From positions 868,001 to 932,000 of the forward strand of contig CAWBZB010000004.1 in NCBI GenBank assembly GCA_963793105.1: a stretch of DNA of 64,000 nt, written 5' to 3'. The notes below the pieces were generated by a model. That model was given only the letters and a program-made list of their open reading frames with translations. It was not told the DNA's origin and ran no database searches. A program made the position numbers and the translations under genes. Shown here in pieces: positions 54,771 through 63,068 of this stretch. The stretch is from UBA10649 sp963793105 (GTDB taxonomy: Bacteria > Actinomycetota > Actinomycetes > S36-B12). Each line of letters opens with the position of its first letter. The stretch's first letter is position 1.

Positions 54771-54795
54771 GGCGTCATTCTGCCTAGCCGTTCGG

Positions 54796-55596
54796 CTAGT
54801 ACAGCGACCGGATGCTGCCTCCGTCGACACCCCAGACGGACCCGGTCACGAAGGACGCCCGATCGCTGGCAAGGAACACGACCACGTCCGCGACCTCGGT
54901 CGCCGTGCCGAGCCGGGCCAAGGGCAGTTGACGCAAGGACATCTCGTACTCCACTGCCGCCATCGGTTCCATGCCGTGCACCTGGCCGAGGGTCTCTGCG
55001 AACCCGCCGGGCTTGGTCCAGAACGGGGTCCAGATCGGCCCGGGAGCCACGGCATTGACGCGGATGTCCGGTCCCTCCGAGCGAGCCAGGCCCTTGGTGA
55101 GCGCCAGGACCGCCGCCTTCGAGGCCGAGTAGTCGATCGGGTTCGACTCGGGCTGCTTCGCGAGGTCGGAGGCGTTGTTGACGATCGACGGACCTCGCTC
55201 GGACCGGCGCAGCAGGGGCAGGGCCGCGCGACAGGTGCGCACATAGCTCATGAAGTTGAGGTTCATGGTGGCCAGCCACTCGTCGTCGGAGATGTCCTCG
55301 AAGGTGCGGACAGCACCGGCACCCACGTTGTTGACGAGGGTGTCCAGCCCGCCCAGCACCACCGCGGCCTGCTCGACGGAGGCGGCGCACCCCTCCCCGG
55401 TGGCGAGGTCGACCTCGAGCGTCATCAGGTCCGTCAAGGTCCCGGCTTCAGACGCCAGGGACGCGAGCCCCGCCGCATCCGCATCTGCGGCGACGACGCG
55501 GGCTCCCTCCGCGAGGAATCCCAGTGCGGTGGCCCGGCCGATGCCGGACGCCGCTCCCGAGATGAGGACGCGCTGGCCCTCAAGTCCCATCTGCAT
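54796..55596 (-). CDS. SDR family oxidoreductase
   Basis: Short-chain dehydrogenase, 266 residues from ATG at 55596 (MQMGLEGQRV), with AGAGGA six bases upstream. SGAASGIG cofactor motif near 13-20, NNVGAG, catalytic Ser in IVNNASDLAKQ and Tyr/Lys in YSASKAAV; ends FVTGSVWGVDGGSI. The extra loop around WTKPGGFAETLGQVHGMEP shapes the substrate site. Overlaps the upstream isomerase-like gene by 17 bases. Confidence 0.88.
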   Translation of the reverse strand: MQMGLEGQRVLISGAASGIGRATALGFLAEGARVVAADADAAGLASLASEAGTLTDLMTLEVDLATGEGCAASVEQAAVVLGGLDTLVNNVGAGAVRTFEDISDDEWLATMNLNFMSYVRTCRAALPLLRRSERGPSIVNNASDLAKQPESNPIDYSASKAAVLALTKGLARSEGPDIRVNAVAPGPIWTPFWTKPGGFAETLGQVHGMEPMAAVEYEMSLRQLPLARLGTATEVADVVVFLASDRASFVTGSVWGVDGGSIRSLY

Positions 55597-56470
55597 CAGG
55601 TGTCCTCTCCTCGGCCATGCTGAGAATTGCGCGGGTCTTGCGGACGACTTCGGGGAGCACCTCGGCGAGGGGGCGCATCCGGTACTCCTCGCTGATGATC
55701 TCGACTCCCCACGGGTGTCGCCAGCCGGCCGCCATGAGCGTCGCCACGAAGTCGACAAGGGGGAAGTCGCCGTCCCCGGGCAGCAGCCGGCGCAGGACGG
55801 TGTCCTCATAGGGGTCGCCGACGGGGCGGCTGGACCCGTCGTCGAGCTCGACCGCCAGGATCAGCCCGATCGGCACGTCGGCCACCGCGGACGGGTCCAT
55901 GCCTGAGCGGGCCACATGCCACATGTCGACCGCGATCCCAGCCGCCGGGTGATCCGCCCGGACGGCGATCTCCGTCGCAGCTGCCAGGGTGCTCACGTTG
56001 GAGAACGGCATGAACTCAAGGGCGACCGTCGTTCCGTGCTCGGCCGCCTCTTCGGCCAGCCCGTGGAAGGACTCCGCCCAGAAGTCGAGGTCAGGCACCG
56101 ACAGGTCGTCGAGGTCCGCGGCGACTTTGATGTGGTGGGCATCGAGCACCTCGGCCGCCGCGAGCAGTAGGTGCCGCGTCGCGTCGGACTCCTCGCGCTC
56201 GGGCCCCGACGTCCACCAGCGAGTGAGGTACTCCAGCTCGACATGGGTCATCCCGTGGTCGCGCAGATCCGTGGCGAGTGCCGCGAGGCTACCCGTCAGC
56301 AGGTAGCGCCGAAGGTCATGGTCGAGGATGCCGAAGGCCGTGAAACCGGCGTCCGCCGCGGCCACGATGCGCTCGCCCAGCGCGAACGGACTCACGTGTC
56401 GACCGGGCAGCGGCACGGCGTCCCCCGCTGTGGTCCAGCAGGTCGCCAGCAGTTCCTGAGGCGCAGCCAC
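55580..56470 (-). CDS. Sugar phosphate isomerase/epimerase family protein
   Basis: Xylose-isomerase-like TIM barrel (AP_endonuc_2), 296 residues from GTG at 56470. Metal-ligand candidates are E152 (ALEFMP), D182 and H185 (VDMWHV), E208 (AVELDD) and E257 (GVEIIS), a complete set. Family roles include inosose dehydratase/isomerase, hydroxypyruvate isomerase and 3-keto-sugar epimerase or hydratase. Together with two SDRs and sugar-type dehydrogenases it hints at oxidised sugar or cyclitol breakdown. Operator candidate C lies just upstream. Confidence 0.85.
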   Translation of the reverse strand: MAAPQELLATCWTTAGDAVPLPGRHVSPFALGERIVAAADAGFTAFGILDHDLRRYLLTGSLAALATDLRDHGMTHVELEYLTRWWTSGPEREESDATRHLLLAAAEVLDAHHIKVAADLDDLSVPDLDFWAESFHGLAEEAAEHGTTVALEFMPFSNVSTLAAATEIAVRADHPAAGIAVDMWHVARSGMDPSAVADVPIGLILAVELDDGSSRPVGDPYEDTVLRRLLPGDGDFPLVDFVATLMAAGWRHPWGVEIISEEYRMRPLAEVLPEVVRKTRAILSMAEERTPDADGT

Positions 56471-56478
56471 AGGGCGAC

Positions 56479-56494
56479 GGTGTCATGTAACACT
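56479..56494. promoter_or_regulatory. Palindromic operator candidate C
   Basis: GGTGT-CATGTA-ACACT, nine bases upstream of the isomerase/epimerase start. It has the same half-sites and 6-base spacing as site A (AGTGT-TCAGCA-ACACT) with one mismatch. Confidence 0.5.
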
Positions 56495-56605
56495 TCACGG
56501 CGGTAGGGCAGTTGATCACAATTCGGTAACGACGATGCCCACGTCCCCGAGAGGCGGGCGGACCCTCCAGCCGGGTTTGCCGGCCGGCACGGCGGGCCTG
56601 AGTCC

Positions 56606-56635
56606 TTGACAGGACGACTCGGTCCGCGGTCGAAT
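56606..56635 (+). promoter_or_regulatory. Candidate promoter of the second M24 gene
   Basis: A consensus -35, TTGACA (56606-56611), is followed after 18 bases by TCGAAT (56630-56635, 4 of 6 consensus positions). The predicted start of transcription falls at the edge of the 20-bp palindrome at 56645. Confidence 0.5.
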
Positions 56636-56644
56636 ACCCTCGCC

Positions 56645-56664
56645 GACTACAATCGATTGCAGTC
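56645..56664. promoter_or_regulatory. 20-bp operator palindrome with central CG
   Basis: GACTACAATCGATTGCAGTC is symmetric except for one base pair. Its core CAATCGATTG with central CG is the style bound by LacI-family repressors. It lies directly downstream of the -10 element of the M24 copy 2 promoter. No LacI-family gene is in the window. Confidence 0.6.
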
Positions 56665-56705
56665 CCAGACTCACGCACGAAAGCGACCAGAGAGCAGGAT
56701 CAGCC

Positions 56706-57971
56706 ATGAGTGTCCTCCCGGCCTCCGAATTCGCCCAGACGTCCATCCCCGCGCCCGGAATCATCGGAGTGGACTGGGAGGAGCGAGTCGACTTCACCCG
56801 ACTGCGTGACTATCGCACGTCGCGAGCCCGTGAAGCACTGGAGAACAGCGACCTGGGTGCGCTGCTGGTGTTCGAGTCCTCGAACATCCGCTACCTGACC
56901 GCCACCCACATCGGCACCTGGGGCTACAACAAGACCGAGCGCTGGGCGCTGCTCACCCGCACCGGCGAGCCGTGGGTCTGGGACTTCGGCTCGGCGGCGA
57001 AGAACCACCGGATGTACTCCCCGTGGCTGCTGCCCGAGCACTCGAACGGCGGCAACACGGGACTGCAGGGCGCGATCTCGCCGCTCTCCGGCCTGCCGCG
57101 CGGGGCCGCGCAGGAGATCGCCGCGATCCTCCGCGAGGAGGGCGTCGCCGGGATGCCGCTCGGCGTCGACGTCGTCGAGCTCCCGATGCTGCGCGAACTC
57201 GAGGCCGCCGGGCTCGACGTGCGCGACGGGCAGCAGGTCATGCTCGACGCACGTCAGATCAAGAACCGCGACGAGATCCTGCTTCTGAGCCAGGCGGCGG
57301 CGATGGTCGACGGCGTGTACCAGGACATCTACGAGTTCCTCAAGCCCGGCGTGCGCGAGAACGACGTGGTCGCCCTGGCCACCAAGCGCCTGATCGAGAT
57401 GGGATCGGAGCAGGTCGAGGCGATCAACTCCATCGCGGGCGAGCGCTGCAGCCCGCACCCGCACGTCTTCTCGGACCGGTACATCCGACCGGGAGACCAG
57501 GCCTACTTCGACATCATCCACTCGTTCAACGGCTACCGGACCTGCTACTACCGCACCTTCGCGGTCGGCCGGGCGACTGAGTCGCATCGGCACGCCTACA
57601 AGAAGGCCCGCGAGCTGATCGACAGCGCGATCGCCATGGTCAAGCCGGGCACGAGCACCGCCGACATCGCGAAGCTGTGGCCCAAGGCCGACGAGTTCGG
57701 CTTCAGCTCCGAGATGGAGGCCTTCGGCCTGCAGTTCGGCCACGGCCTGGGCCTCGGCCTCCACGAGCGGCCCGTCATCAGCAGGCTCAACTCCCTCGAC
57801 AACCCGGTGGAGATCAAGGAGGGCATGGTCTTCGCCCTCGAGACCTACTGGCCGGCCGACGACGGCCATTCGGCCGCCCGCATCGAGGAGGAGCTGGTCG
57901 TGACCGCGGACGGCGCCGAGCTGCTCACCCTGTTCCCGGCGGAGGAACTGGTCGTCACCAACCCGTACTAG
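56706..57971 (+). CDS. Creatinase/prolidase-fold (M24) protein, copy 2
   Basis: 421 residues; AGGA six bases before ATG. Paralogue of the 37 kb gene across its full length (for example NIRYLTATHIGTW, WVWDFGSAAKNH, RCSPHPHVFSDRYIRPGD, SFNGYRTCYYRTFAVG). Metal-ligand positions: D269, H346 (FGHG), E379 (FALET) and E394 or E395 retained; the second Asp position, 11 residues after D269, is Cys280, exactly as in copy 1. It has its own promoter and operator and leads into an aldehyde dehydrogenase. M24 relatives with non-peptidase activities include creatinase, ectoine hydrolase and DddP; substrate here unknown. Confidence 0.84.
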   Translation: MSVLPASEFAQTSIPAPGIIGVDWEERVDFTRLRDYRTSRAREALENSDLGALLVFESSNIRYLTATHIGTWGYNKTERWALLTRTGEPWVWDFGSAAKNHRMYSPWLLPEHSNGGNTGLQGAISPLSGLPRGAAQEIAAILREEGVAGMPLGVDVVELPMLRELEAAGLDVRDGQQVMLDARQIKNRDEILLLSQAAAMVDGVYQDIYEFLKPGVRENDVVALATKRLIEMGSEQVEAINSIAGERCSPHPHVFSDRYIRPGDQAYFDIIHSFNGYRTCYYRTFAVGRATESHRHAYKKARELIDSAIAMVKPGTSTADIAKLWPKADEFGFSSEMEAFGLQFGHGLGLGLHERPVISRLNSLDNPVEIKEGMVFALETYWPADDGHSAARIEEELVVTADGAELLTLFPAEELVVTNPY

Positions 57972-58030
57972 GGGTTCAGTCGACTCGCCTCCCACCCCCC
58001 CTCCCACGTCCTCACCAGAGAGCGGACCCT

Positions 58031-59489
58031 GTGACCCTCTACGACCTCAGCAACCCGGACCACGTCAACCTCTACATCGGTGGCAGAGTGGCTGCCCGCT
58101 TCCGACGGCGCGCGATTCGACGTGACCGATCCCGCCACCGGCGAGCGTGATCGCCAGCGTGGCCAGCGGATCGGAGGACGACGCTCGGGCAGCGGTCGCT
58201 GCGGCGTCGCGGCGCTGCCGACGTCCTGGGCGGCCACCGCGCCGCGGGCCCGAGGCGAGATCCTGCGTCGAGCCTTCGAGTTGATGATCGAGAACCGTGA
58301 CGAGCTTGCGGCGCTCATCTCACTGGAGAGCGGCAAGGCGTGGAGCGACGCCCAGGGCGAGGTCACCTACGCAGCCGAGTTCTTCCGCTGGTTCTCCGAG
58401 GAGGCGGTCCGCGCCACCGGACACGTGCAGACGGCACCGAACGGGGACAAGCGGATCCTCACGGTCCTGCAGCCGGTCGGTGTCTCGGTGCTCATCACCC
58501 CGTGGAACTTCCCGGCCGCGATGGCCACCCGCAAGATGGGACCGGCCCTGGCCGCGGGCTGTCCGGTCGTCCTCAAGCCCGCATCCGACACTCCCCTGAC
58601 GGCGCTCGCCCTGGCGGTGCTGATGGAGCGGGCGGGGGCACCGGCCGGGGTCGTCAACGTGCTGCCGTCGCGCCGCTCCGGCGCCGTGGCCGAGGCCATG
58701 CTCGCCCAGCCGGCCACGCGCAAGCTGTCCTTCACCGGCTCGACCGAGGTCGGGCGCACGCTGCTGGAGCTGGCGGCCCGCAACGTCGTGAACTGCTCCA
58801 TGGAGCTCGGCGGCAACGCCCCGTTCATCGTCTTCGGCGACTCCGACATCGATGCCGCGGTCGAGGGCGCCATGGTCGCCAAGATGCGCAACGGCGGCGA
58901 GTCCTGCATCGCCGCGAACCGCTTCATCGTCGAGGACTCCGTCGCCGACGACTTCTCCGCGAAGCTCGCGCTGGCCATGGGCGCCATGAAGGTGGGCCCC
59001 GGCAGCGACCGGGCCTCGCAGGTCGGCCCGATGATCAACGTACGCGCGGTCGACGACATCGCGTCGATGGTCGACTCCAGCGTCGCGGCCGGAGCGACGG
59101 TGTTGGTCGGCGGCGCCCGCCCCGAAGGCCCCGGCGCCTACTACCCCCCGACGGTGCTGTCCGGCCTGACCAGCAACGACCCGATCCTGGACGTCGAGAT
59201 CTTCGGACCGGTGGCGCCGGTCGTCGCCTTCTCCGGCGAGGACGAGGCGGTGGCGCTCGCGAACGCGACGCCCTTCGGCCTGGCGGCGTACGTCTACACC
59301 GGCGACCTGGGCCGGGCACTGCGGGTCGCCGAGCGCGTCGACGCCGGCATGGTCGGGGTCAACCGCGGATTCATCTCCGACCCCGCGGCCCCGTTCGGCG
59401 GCGTCAAGCAGAGCGGCCTGGGACGCGAGGGCGGGCACGAGGGCCTGCTGGAGTTCCTCGAGGCCAAGTACATCGCCGTCGACTGGTAG
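58031..59489 (+). CDS. Succinate-semialdehyde-type aldehyde dehydrogenase (N-terminal indels)
   Basis: About 485 residues from GTG at 58031 (VTLYDLSNPDHVNLYIGG). Catalytic features are intact: PWNFPAAMATRKMGPALAAGC, MELGGNAPF (Glu), NGGESCIAANRF (Cys) and PFGGVKQSGLGREGG. The N-terminal 65 codons contain three indels. One base too many is present at about 58085 (restores GGEWLPASDGARFDVTDPATGE) and another at about 58146 (restores VIASVASGSEDDARAAVAAAS). A compensating change at about 58210 (two extra or one missing) returns to the main frame. It very closely resembles the 20 kb enzyme. Follows the M24 gene after 59 bases, suggesting that an aldehyde is a downstream product. Confidence 0.87.
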
Positions 59490-59526
59490 TCCCCACGCGC
59501 ATCGCCGCCACGAAGGAGTCGGCGGC

Positions 59527-60219
59527 TCAGGGGCGGGCGAACACCTCGGGGTGGGCGCCGAGCTCCTTGCGCGTGCGCCGGATGTGCCCGGTGAGGTAGC
59601 GCTCGGCGTCGACCCCGTCCTGGCGCTGCAGCGCATCGATGATCAGGCCGTGCTCGGCGTTGACGATCCACCGGCGTCCGGCCCCCGACACCAGCATGAA
59701 CGCGCGTCGGTAGTGCTGGGTGGCGTTCCACAGCTGCGTCACGGTGCCCAGCAGCTGATCGGACCCGCAGCGGCTGTACGTCGCCAGATGGAACTCGCGG
59801 TCGAGCGCCAGGAACTCCCGCACGTCGACGTGGTCCGCGATGCGCTGCTGGATCTCGACGATCGAGGCCAGGTCGTCGTCCGACAGCAGCGGCATGCTCT
59901 CGATCAGCGCGAGCGGCTCGAGCCGCTCACGCATCTGGTACAGCGTCTCGACCTCGTCCATGTCCAGGGCAGGGACCCGTGCGCCCTTGTTGGGCTCGAC
60001 GGTGATGAGCCCCTCGGCCGCCAGCACCCGCAGCGCCTCGCGCACCGGTAGCCGGCTGGCGCCGAGCCGCTCGGCGACCTCCTCCTGCCGGATCCGCTCC
60101 CCCGGGCCGATCTCGCCGCCGAGGATCTGCGCGCGCAGATGGTCCGCGATGCGCTGGCTGGCCGCCGTCGCGGTGGTCTCGGGCGTCGTCGCCGTCGTGT
60201 CGGGCGTCGTCGCGGTCAT
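59527..60219 (-). CDS. GntR family transcriptional regulator, FCD subfamily
   Basis: 230 residues from ATG at 60219, with GGGAG eight bases upstream. A Thr/Ala/Pro-rich repeat (TTPDTTATTPETTAT) opens the protein. The winged helix is at about 20-85 (LRAQILGGEIGPGERIRQEEVAERLGASRLPVREALRVLAAEGLITVEPNKGARV). The all-helical FCD domain is at about 95-220, with metal-site residues likely in DREFHLATY and NAEHGLIIDAL. Likely controls the E1/E2 operon and itself through the GGATCC palindromes upstream. Confidence 0.9.
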   Translation of the reverse strand: MTATTPDTTATTPETTATAASQRIADHLRAQILGGEIGPGERIRQEEVAERLGASRLPVREALRVLAAEGLITVEPNKGARVPALDMDEVETLYQMRERLEPLALIESMPLLSDDDLASIVEIQQRIADHVDVREFLALDREFHLATYSRCGSDQLLGTVTQLWNATQHYRRAFMLVSGAGRRWIVNAEHGLIIDALQRQDGVDAERYLTGHIRRTRKELGAHPEVFARP

Positions 60220-60235
60220 CTGCGCGTCTCCCGGC

Positions 60236-60739
60236 TCAGTCGAACAGCTCGGGGTGATGGTCGAAGGCCTTGCCGTTCGGGTAGGAGACCAGTTCGAACT
60301 GCATGCCCCAGGGGGACAGGAAGTAGACCCAGCGCTGGCCCTCGCTCGCACTCCGGCTCGCGGTCGGTTCGCCCAGCACGACGACATCGTGATCATGCAG
60401 GTAGGCCACCGCGGCGTCGAGGTCGTCCACATAGAGGGCCACGTGATGGCCCCCGATGTCGCTGTTGCGCGGCACGCGATCGCTCTGGTCGGGCGCCTCG
60501 TACTGGAAGACCTCGAACACCGCCTGCCCGCCGAGCCGATAGAAGTGGAGCTCCCGCATCACGGCTCGCGGATCGACGTTCAGGTGCTCGGCCATCCAGT
60601 CGGTGTCGTCATGCTGGAAGGGCCCGAGCTTGTACATGTACTCGCACCCCAGGACATCGACGAGCCAACGATGGGCTGCCGCGAGGTCGGGGACGGTGAA
60701 GCCGATGTGATCGAGCCGCTGCAGGCCGGGCAGTCCCAT
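60236..60739 (-). CDS. VOC family protein, copy 2
   Basis: 167-residue glyoxalase-fold protein; GGAGG five bases before ATG. Metal ligands: His in RLDHIGFTV, Glu in AVFEVFQY, His in GHHVALYV and Glu in QFELVSYP. Between the modules is an insert, DWMAEHLNVDPRAVMRELHFYRLGG. It is only a distant relative of copy 1. Upstream of and probably co-transcribed with the GntR gene, and divergent from E1. Confidence 0.85.
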   Translation of the reverse strand: MGLPGLQRLDHIGFTVPDLAAAHRWLVDVLGCEYMYKLGPFQHDDTDWMAEHLNVDPRAVMRELHFYRLGGQAVFEVFQYEAPDQSDRVPRNSDIGGHHVALYVDDLDAAVAYLHDHDVVVLGEPTASRSASEGQRWVYFLSPWGMQFELVSYPNGKAFDHHPELFD

Positions 60740-60766
60740 GTGTCCTCCGCGTGATTACCGGATCTG

Positions 60767-60839
60767 TGGATCCATTATGGGGCAATAGTGCCGAGAAATC
60801 CCGGACCATTCCCGGAAATATCTTGTCAATGGATCCATT
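60767..60839. promoter_or_regulatory. Paired GGATCC palindromes in the VOC/GntR-E1 divergent region
   Basis: Perfect 12-bp palindrome AATGGATCCATT (60828-60839) and a shorter TGGATCCA (60767-60774); centres are 63 bp apart, about six helical turns. The first overlaps a -35-like TTGTCA (60823-60828) of the E1 gene. The second follows a CATAAT -10-like element reading toward the VOC gene. Caulobacter VanR, an FCD-GntR protein, binds ATTGGATCCAAT, so the adjacent GntR protein is a good candidate binder. Confidence 0.6.
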
Positions 60840-60878
60840 CTGTGGAATTCTGGCCGACACCCGACGGAAGGTGCGCAC

Positions 60879-63068
60879 ATGCCCGAACACGATCGACTCG
60901 AGCCGGACGCCCCCTGGACCCGCCTCGTCACGACCGAGGCCGACTGGGACGCCGCGGACCCGGCCCTGCTCACCAGCATGCTCAGCTCGCTGGGGATCAT
61001 CCGGGCCTTCGAGGAGTTCGTGCTCCAGCTCGCCTCCGAGGGGCTGATCCACGGTCCGGCGCACTCGAGCATCGGGCAGGAGGGCGGCGCCGTCGGCTCG
61101 ATCCTCCCCCTCACCAGCGCCGACACGGTCAACGGATCGCACCGCGGGCACCACCAGTTCCTGGCGAAGGTCCTCGGCCATCTCGCCCCGAATGGCATCG
61201 ATCCCACCCAGCCGGTCTCACCGGAGATCCGTCAGGCACTGCTGACCAGCCTCGCCGAGATCGCCGGACTGGACCGTGGATTCAGCCACGGCCGCGGCGG
61301 TTCGATGCACCTGAAGTGGGACGAGGCCGGTGCCATCGGCACCAATGCAATCGTCGGCGGCGGCGTGCCGCTGGCCGCTGGCTCGGCCTGGGCGCATCGT
61401 CACGCGGGCACCGACGCGGTCGCCGTCACGTACTTCGGCGACGGCGCGGCCAACATCGGCTCGACCCTCGAGACCTTCAACCTCGCCGGGGCGTGGGACA
61501 TCCCCGTGTGCTTCTTCATCGAGAACAACCAGTACGCGGTGTCCACGAATGTCACCGAGGTCACGGCCGAGCCCCGTCTCTCCGCTCGCGGACCCGGCTT
61601 CGGGATCAGCAGCTGGAAGGTCGACGGCATGGACCCCCTCGCCGTCTACCTGACGATGCAGGAGGCGCTGGCGCACATGCGCGGCGGGCACGGGCCGACC
61701 GTGATCGAGGCTGACGTCTACCGCTACTTCCACCAGAACGGACCCTTCCCGGGAAGCGCCTTCCGCTACCGCACCAAGGAGGAGGAGGCCGAGTGGCGTG
61801 GGCGCGACCCGATCGACATGGTCGCTCGCCACCTCGTACGCCGCGGAATCCTCGATCAGGAGGCGATCGACGCCTTCCGCGCCCGCACCAAGGACCTCAT
61901 GGCGGAGATCGGCGACGTCCTGCTCGAGCCGCTGCCCGGCGGCAAGCCCGGGCAGCGGCGGATCAGGCCCGAGGAGTGGCCCGACCCGGACTTCGTCGAC
62001 GTGGGGGTCCGCGGCGACCTCAGCGAGCTCCAGGGCGCCCGGTTCGCCGACCGCGACGACTTCTCCGGCGAGATCCACGAGATGAAGTTCATCGACGCCG
62101 TCGCGGAGGTCATGCATCGCCGCATGGAGAGCGACGAGTCCATCGTCATCATGGGCGAGGACATCCATCGCCTCAGCGGCGGGACGAACGGGGCGACCAA
62201 GGGGCTGAAGGACGCCTTCCCCGATCGCGTCCTCGGCACCCCCATCAGCGAGAACGCGTTCACCGGACTGGCGGGCGGCATCGCCCTGGACGGCCGGTTC
62301 CGCCCCGTGGTGGAGTTCATGTACGCGGACTTCATGTGGGTGGCCGCCGATCAGCTGTTCAACCAGATCGGCAAGGCCCGTCATATGTTCGGCGGGACCG
62401 ACGGCGTTCCGGTCGTGCTGCGCAGCAAGGTGGCCCAGGGGACGGGCTACGGCTCCCAGCATTCGATGGACCCTGCTGGCGTGCTCTCCACCAACCCCGG
62501 CTGGCGGATCGTGGCGCCATCCACCCCGTTCGACTACATCGGGCTGATGAACACCGCCCTGCGCTGCGACGACCCCGTGGTCGTGCTCGAGCATGTGGAC
62601 CTCTACGCCTCCACGGGCGAGGGCCCGGTGGACGACCTCGACTACTGCCTGCCGGTCGGCAAGGCGGCGGTGCGCCGCGAGGGATCGGACGTCACGATCA
62701 TCACCTACCTGGCCATGACGAACTACGTGCTCGCAGCCGTCGACGAGGTCGACGAGATCGACGCTGAGGTCATCGACCTGCGCTGGCTCGACCGAGCCAG
62801 CATCGACTGGGACACGATCGGCGAGAGCATCCGCAAGACCAACAACGTGCTCATCGCTGAGCAGGGCGCACGGGGCACCTCCTACGGCGGGTGGCTGGCA
62901 GACGAGATCCAGCGTCGCTTCTTCGACTGGCTCGACCAGCCGGTGCAGCGGGTCACCGGCCGGGAGGCCTCGCCCAGCATCAGCAAGGTCCTCGAGCGCG
63001 CGGCGATCGCCCAGCGCGAGGAGGTCGTCACGGCACTCCGCGACGTCATGGAGGCTCCCGATGCCTGA
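60879..63068 (+). CDS. 2-oxoacid dehydrogenase E1, fused alpha and beta subunits
   Basis: 729 residues. The alpha half (about 1-370) has HSSIGQEGGAVGSILPL, RGHHQFLAKVLG and the TPP motif GDGAANIGSTLETFNLAGAW ending FFIENN. The beta half (about 400-729) has MKFIDAVAEVMHRRMESDESIVIMGEDIH, TPISENAFTGLAGGIALDGRFRPVVEFMY and an EQGARGTSYGGWLADEI segment. The fused layout is like branched-chain or acetoin-type E1 fusions in some bacteria. An E2 gene follows with an 8-base overlap. Separate alpha and beta paralogues are at 35-37 kb. The 2-oxoacid or acyloin substrate is unknown. Confidence 0.9.
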   Translation: MPEHDRLEPDAPWTRLVTTEADWDAADPALLTSMLSSLGIIRAFEEFVLQLASEGLIHGPAHSSIGQEGGAVGSILPLTSADTVNGSHRGHHQFLAKVLGHLAPNGIDPTQPVSPEIRQALLTSLAEIAGLDRGFSHGRGGSMHLKWDEAGAIGTNAIVGGGVPLAAGSAWAHRHAGTDAVAVTYFGDGAANIGSTLETFNLAGAWDIPVCFFIENNQYAVSTNVTEVTAEPRLSARGPGFGISSWKVDGMDPLAVYLTMQEALAHMRGGHGPTVIEADVYRYFHQNGPFPGSAFRYRTKEEEAEWRGRDPIDMVARHLVRRGILDQEAIDAFRARTKDLMAEIGDVLLEPLPGGKPGQRRIRPEEWPDPDFVDVGVRGDLSELQGARFADRDDFSGEIHEMKFIDAVAEVMHRRMESDESIVIMGEDIHRLSGGTNGATKGLKDAFPDRVLGTPISENAFTGLAGGIALDGRFRPVVEFMYADFMWVAADQLFNQIGKARHMFGGTDGVPVVLRSKVAQGTGYGSQHSMDPAGVLSTNPGWRIVAPSTPFDYIGLMNTALRCDDPVVVLEHVDLYASTGEGPVDDLDYCLPVGKAAVRREGSDVTIITYLAMTNYVLAAVDEVDEIDAEVIDLRWLDRASIDWDTIGESIRKTNNVLIAEQGARGTSYGGWLADEIQRRFFDWLDQPVQRVTGREASPSISKVLERAAIAQREEVVTALRDVMEAPDA

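Noticed and set aside
59504..59526. Possible terminator between the aldehyde dehydrogenase and GntR genes
   Set aside because: Only a 6-bp GCCGCC/GGCGGC stem, expected by chance at this GC content.
61218..62594. 458-codon minus-strand frame opposite the fused E1
   Set aside because: Antisense shadow; no family features and E1 motifs are complete on the plus strand.
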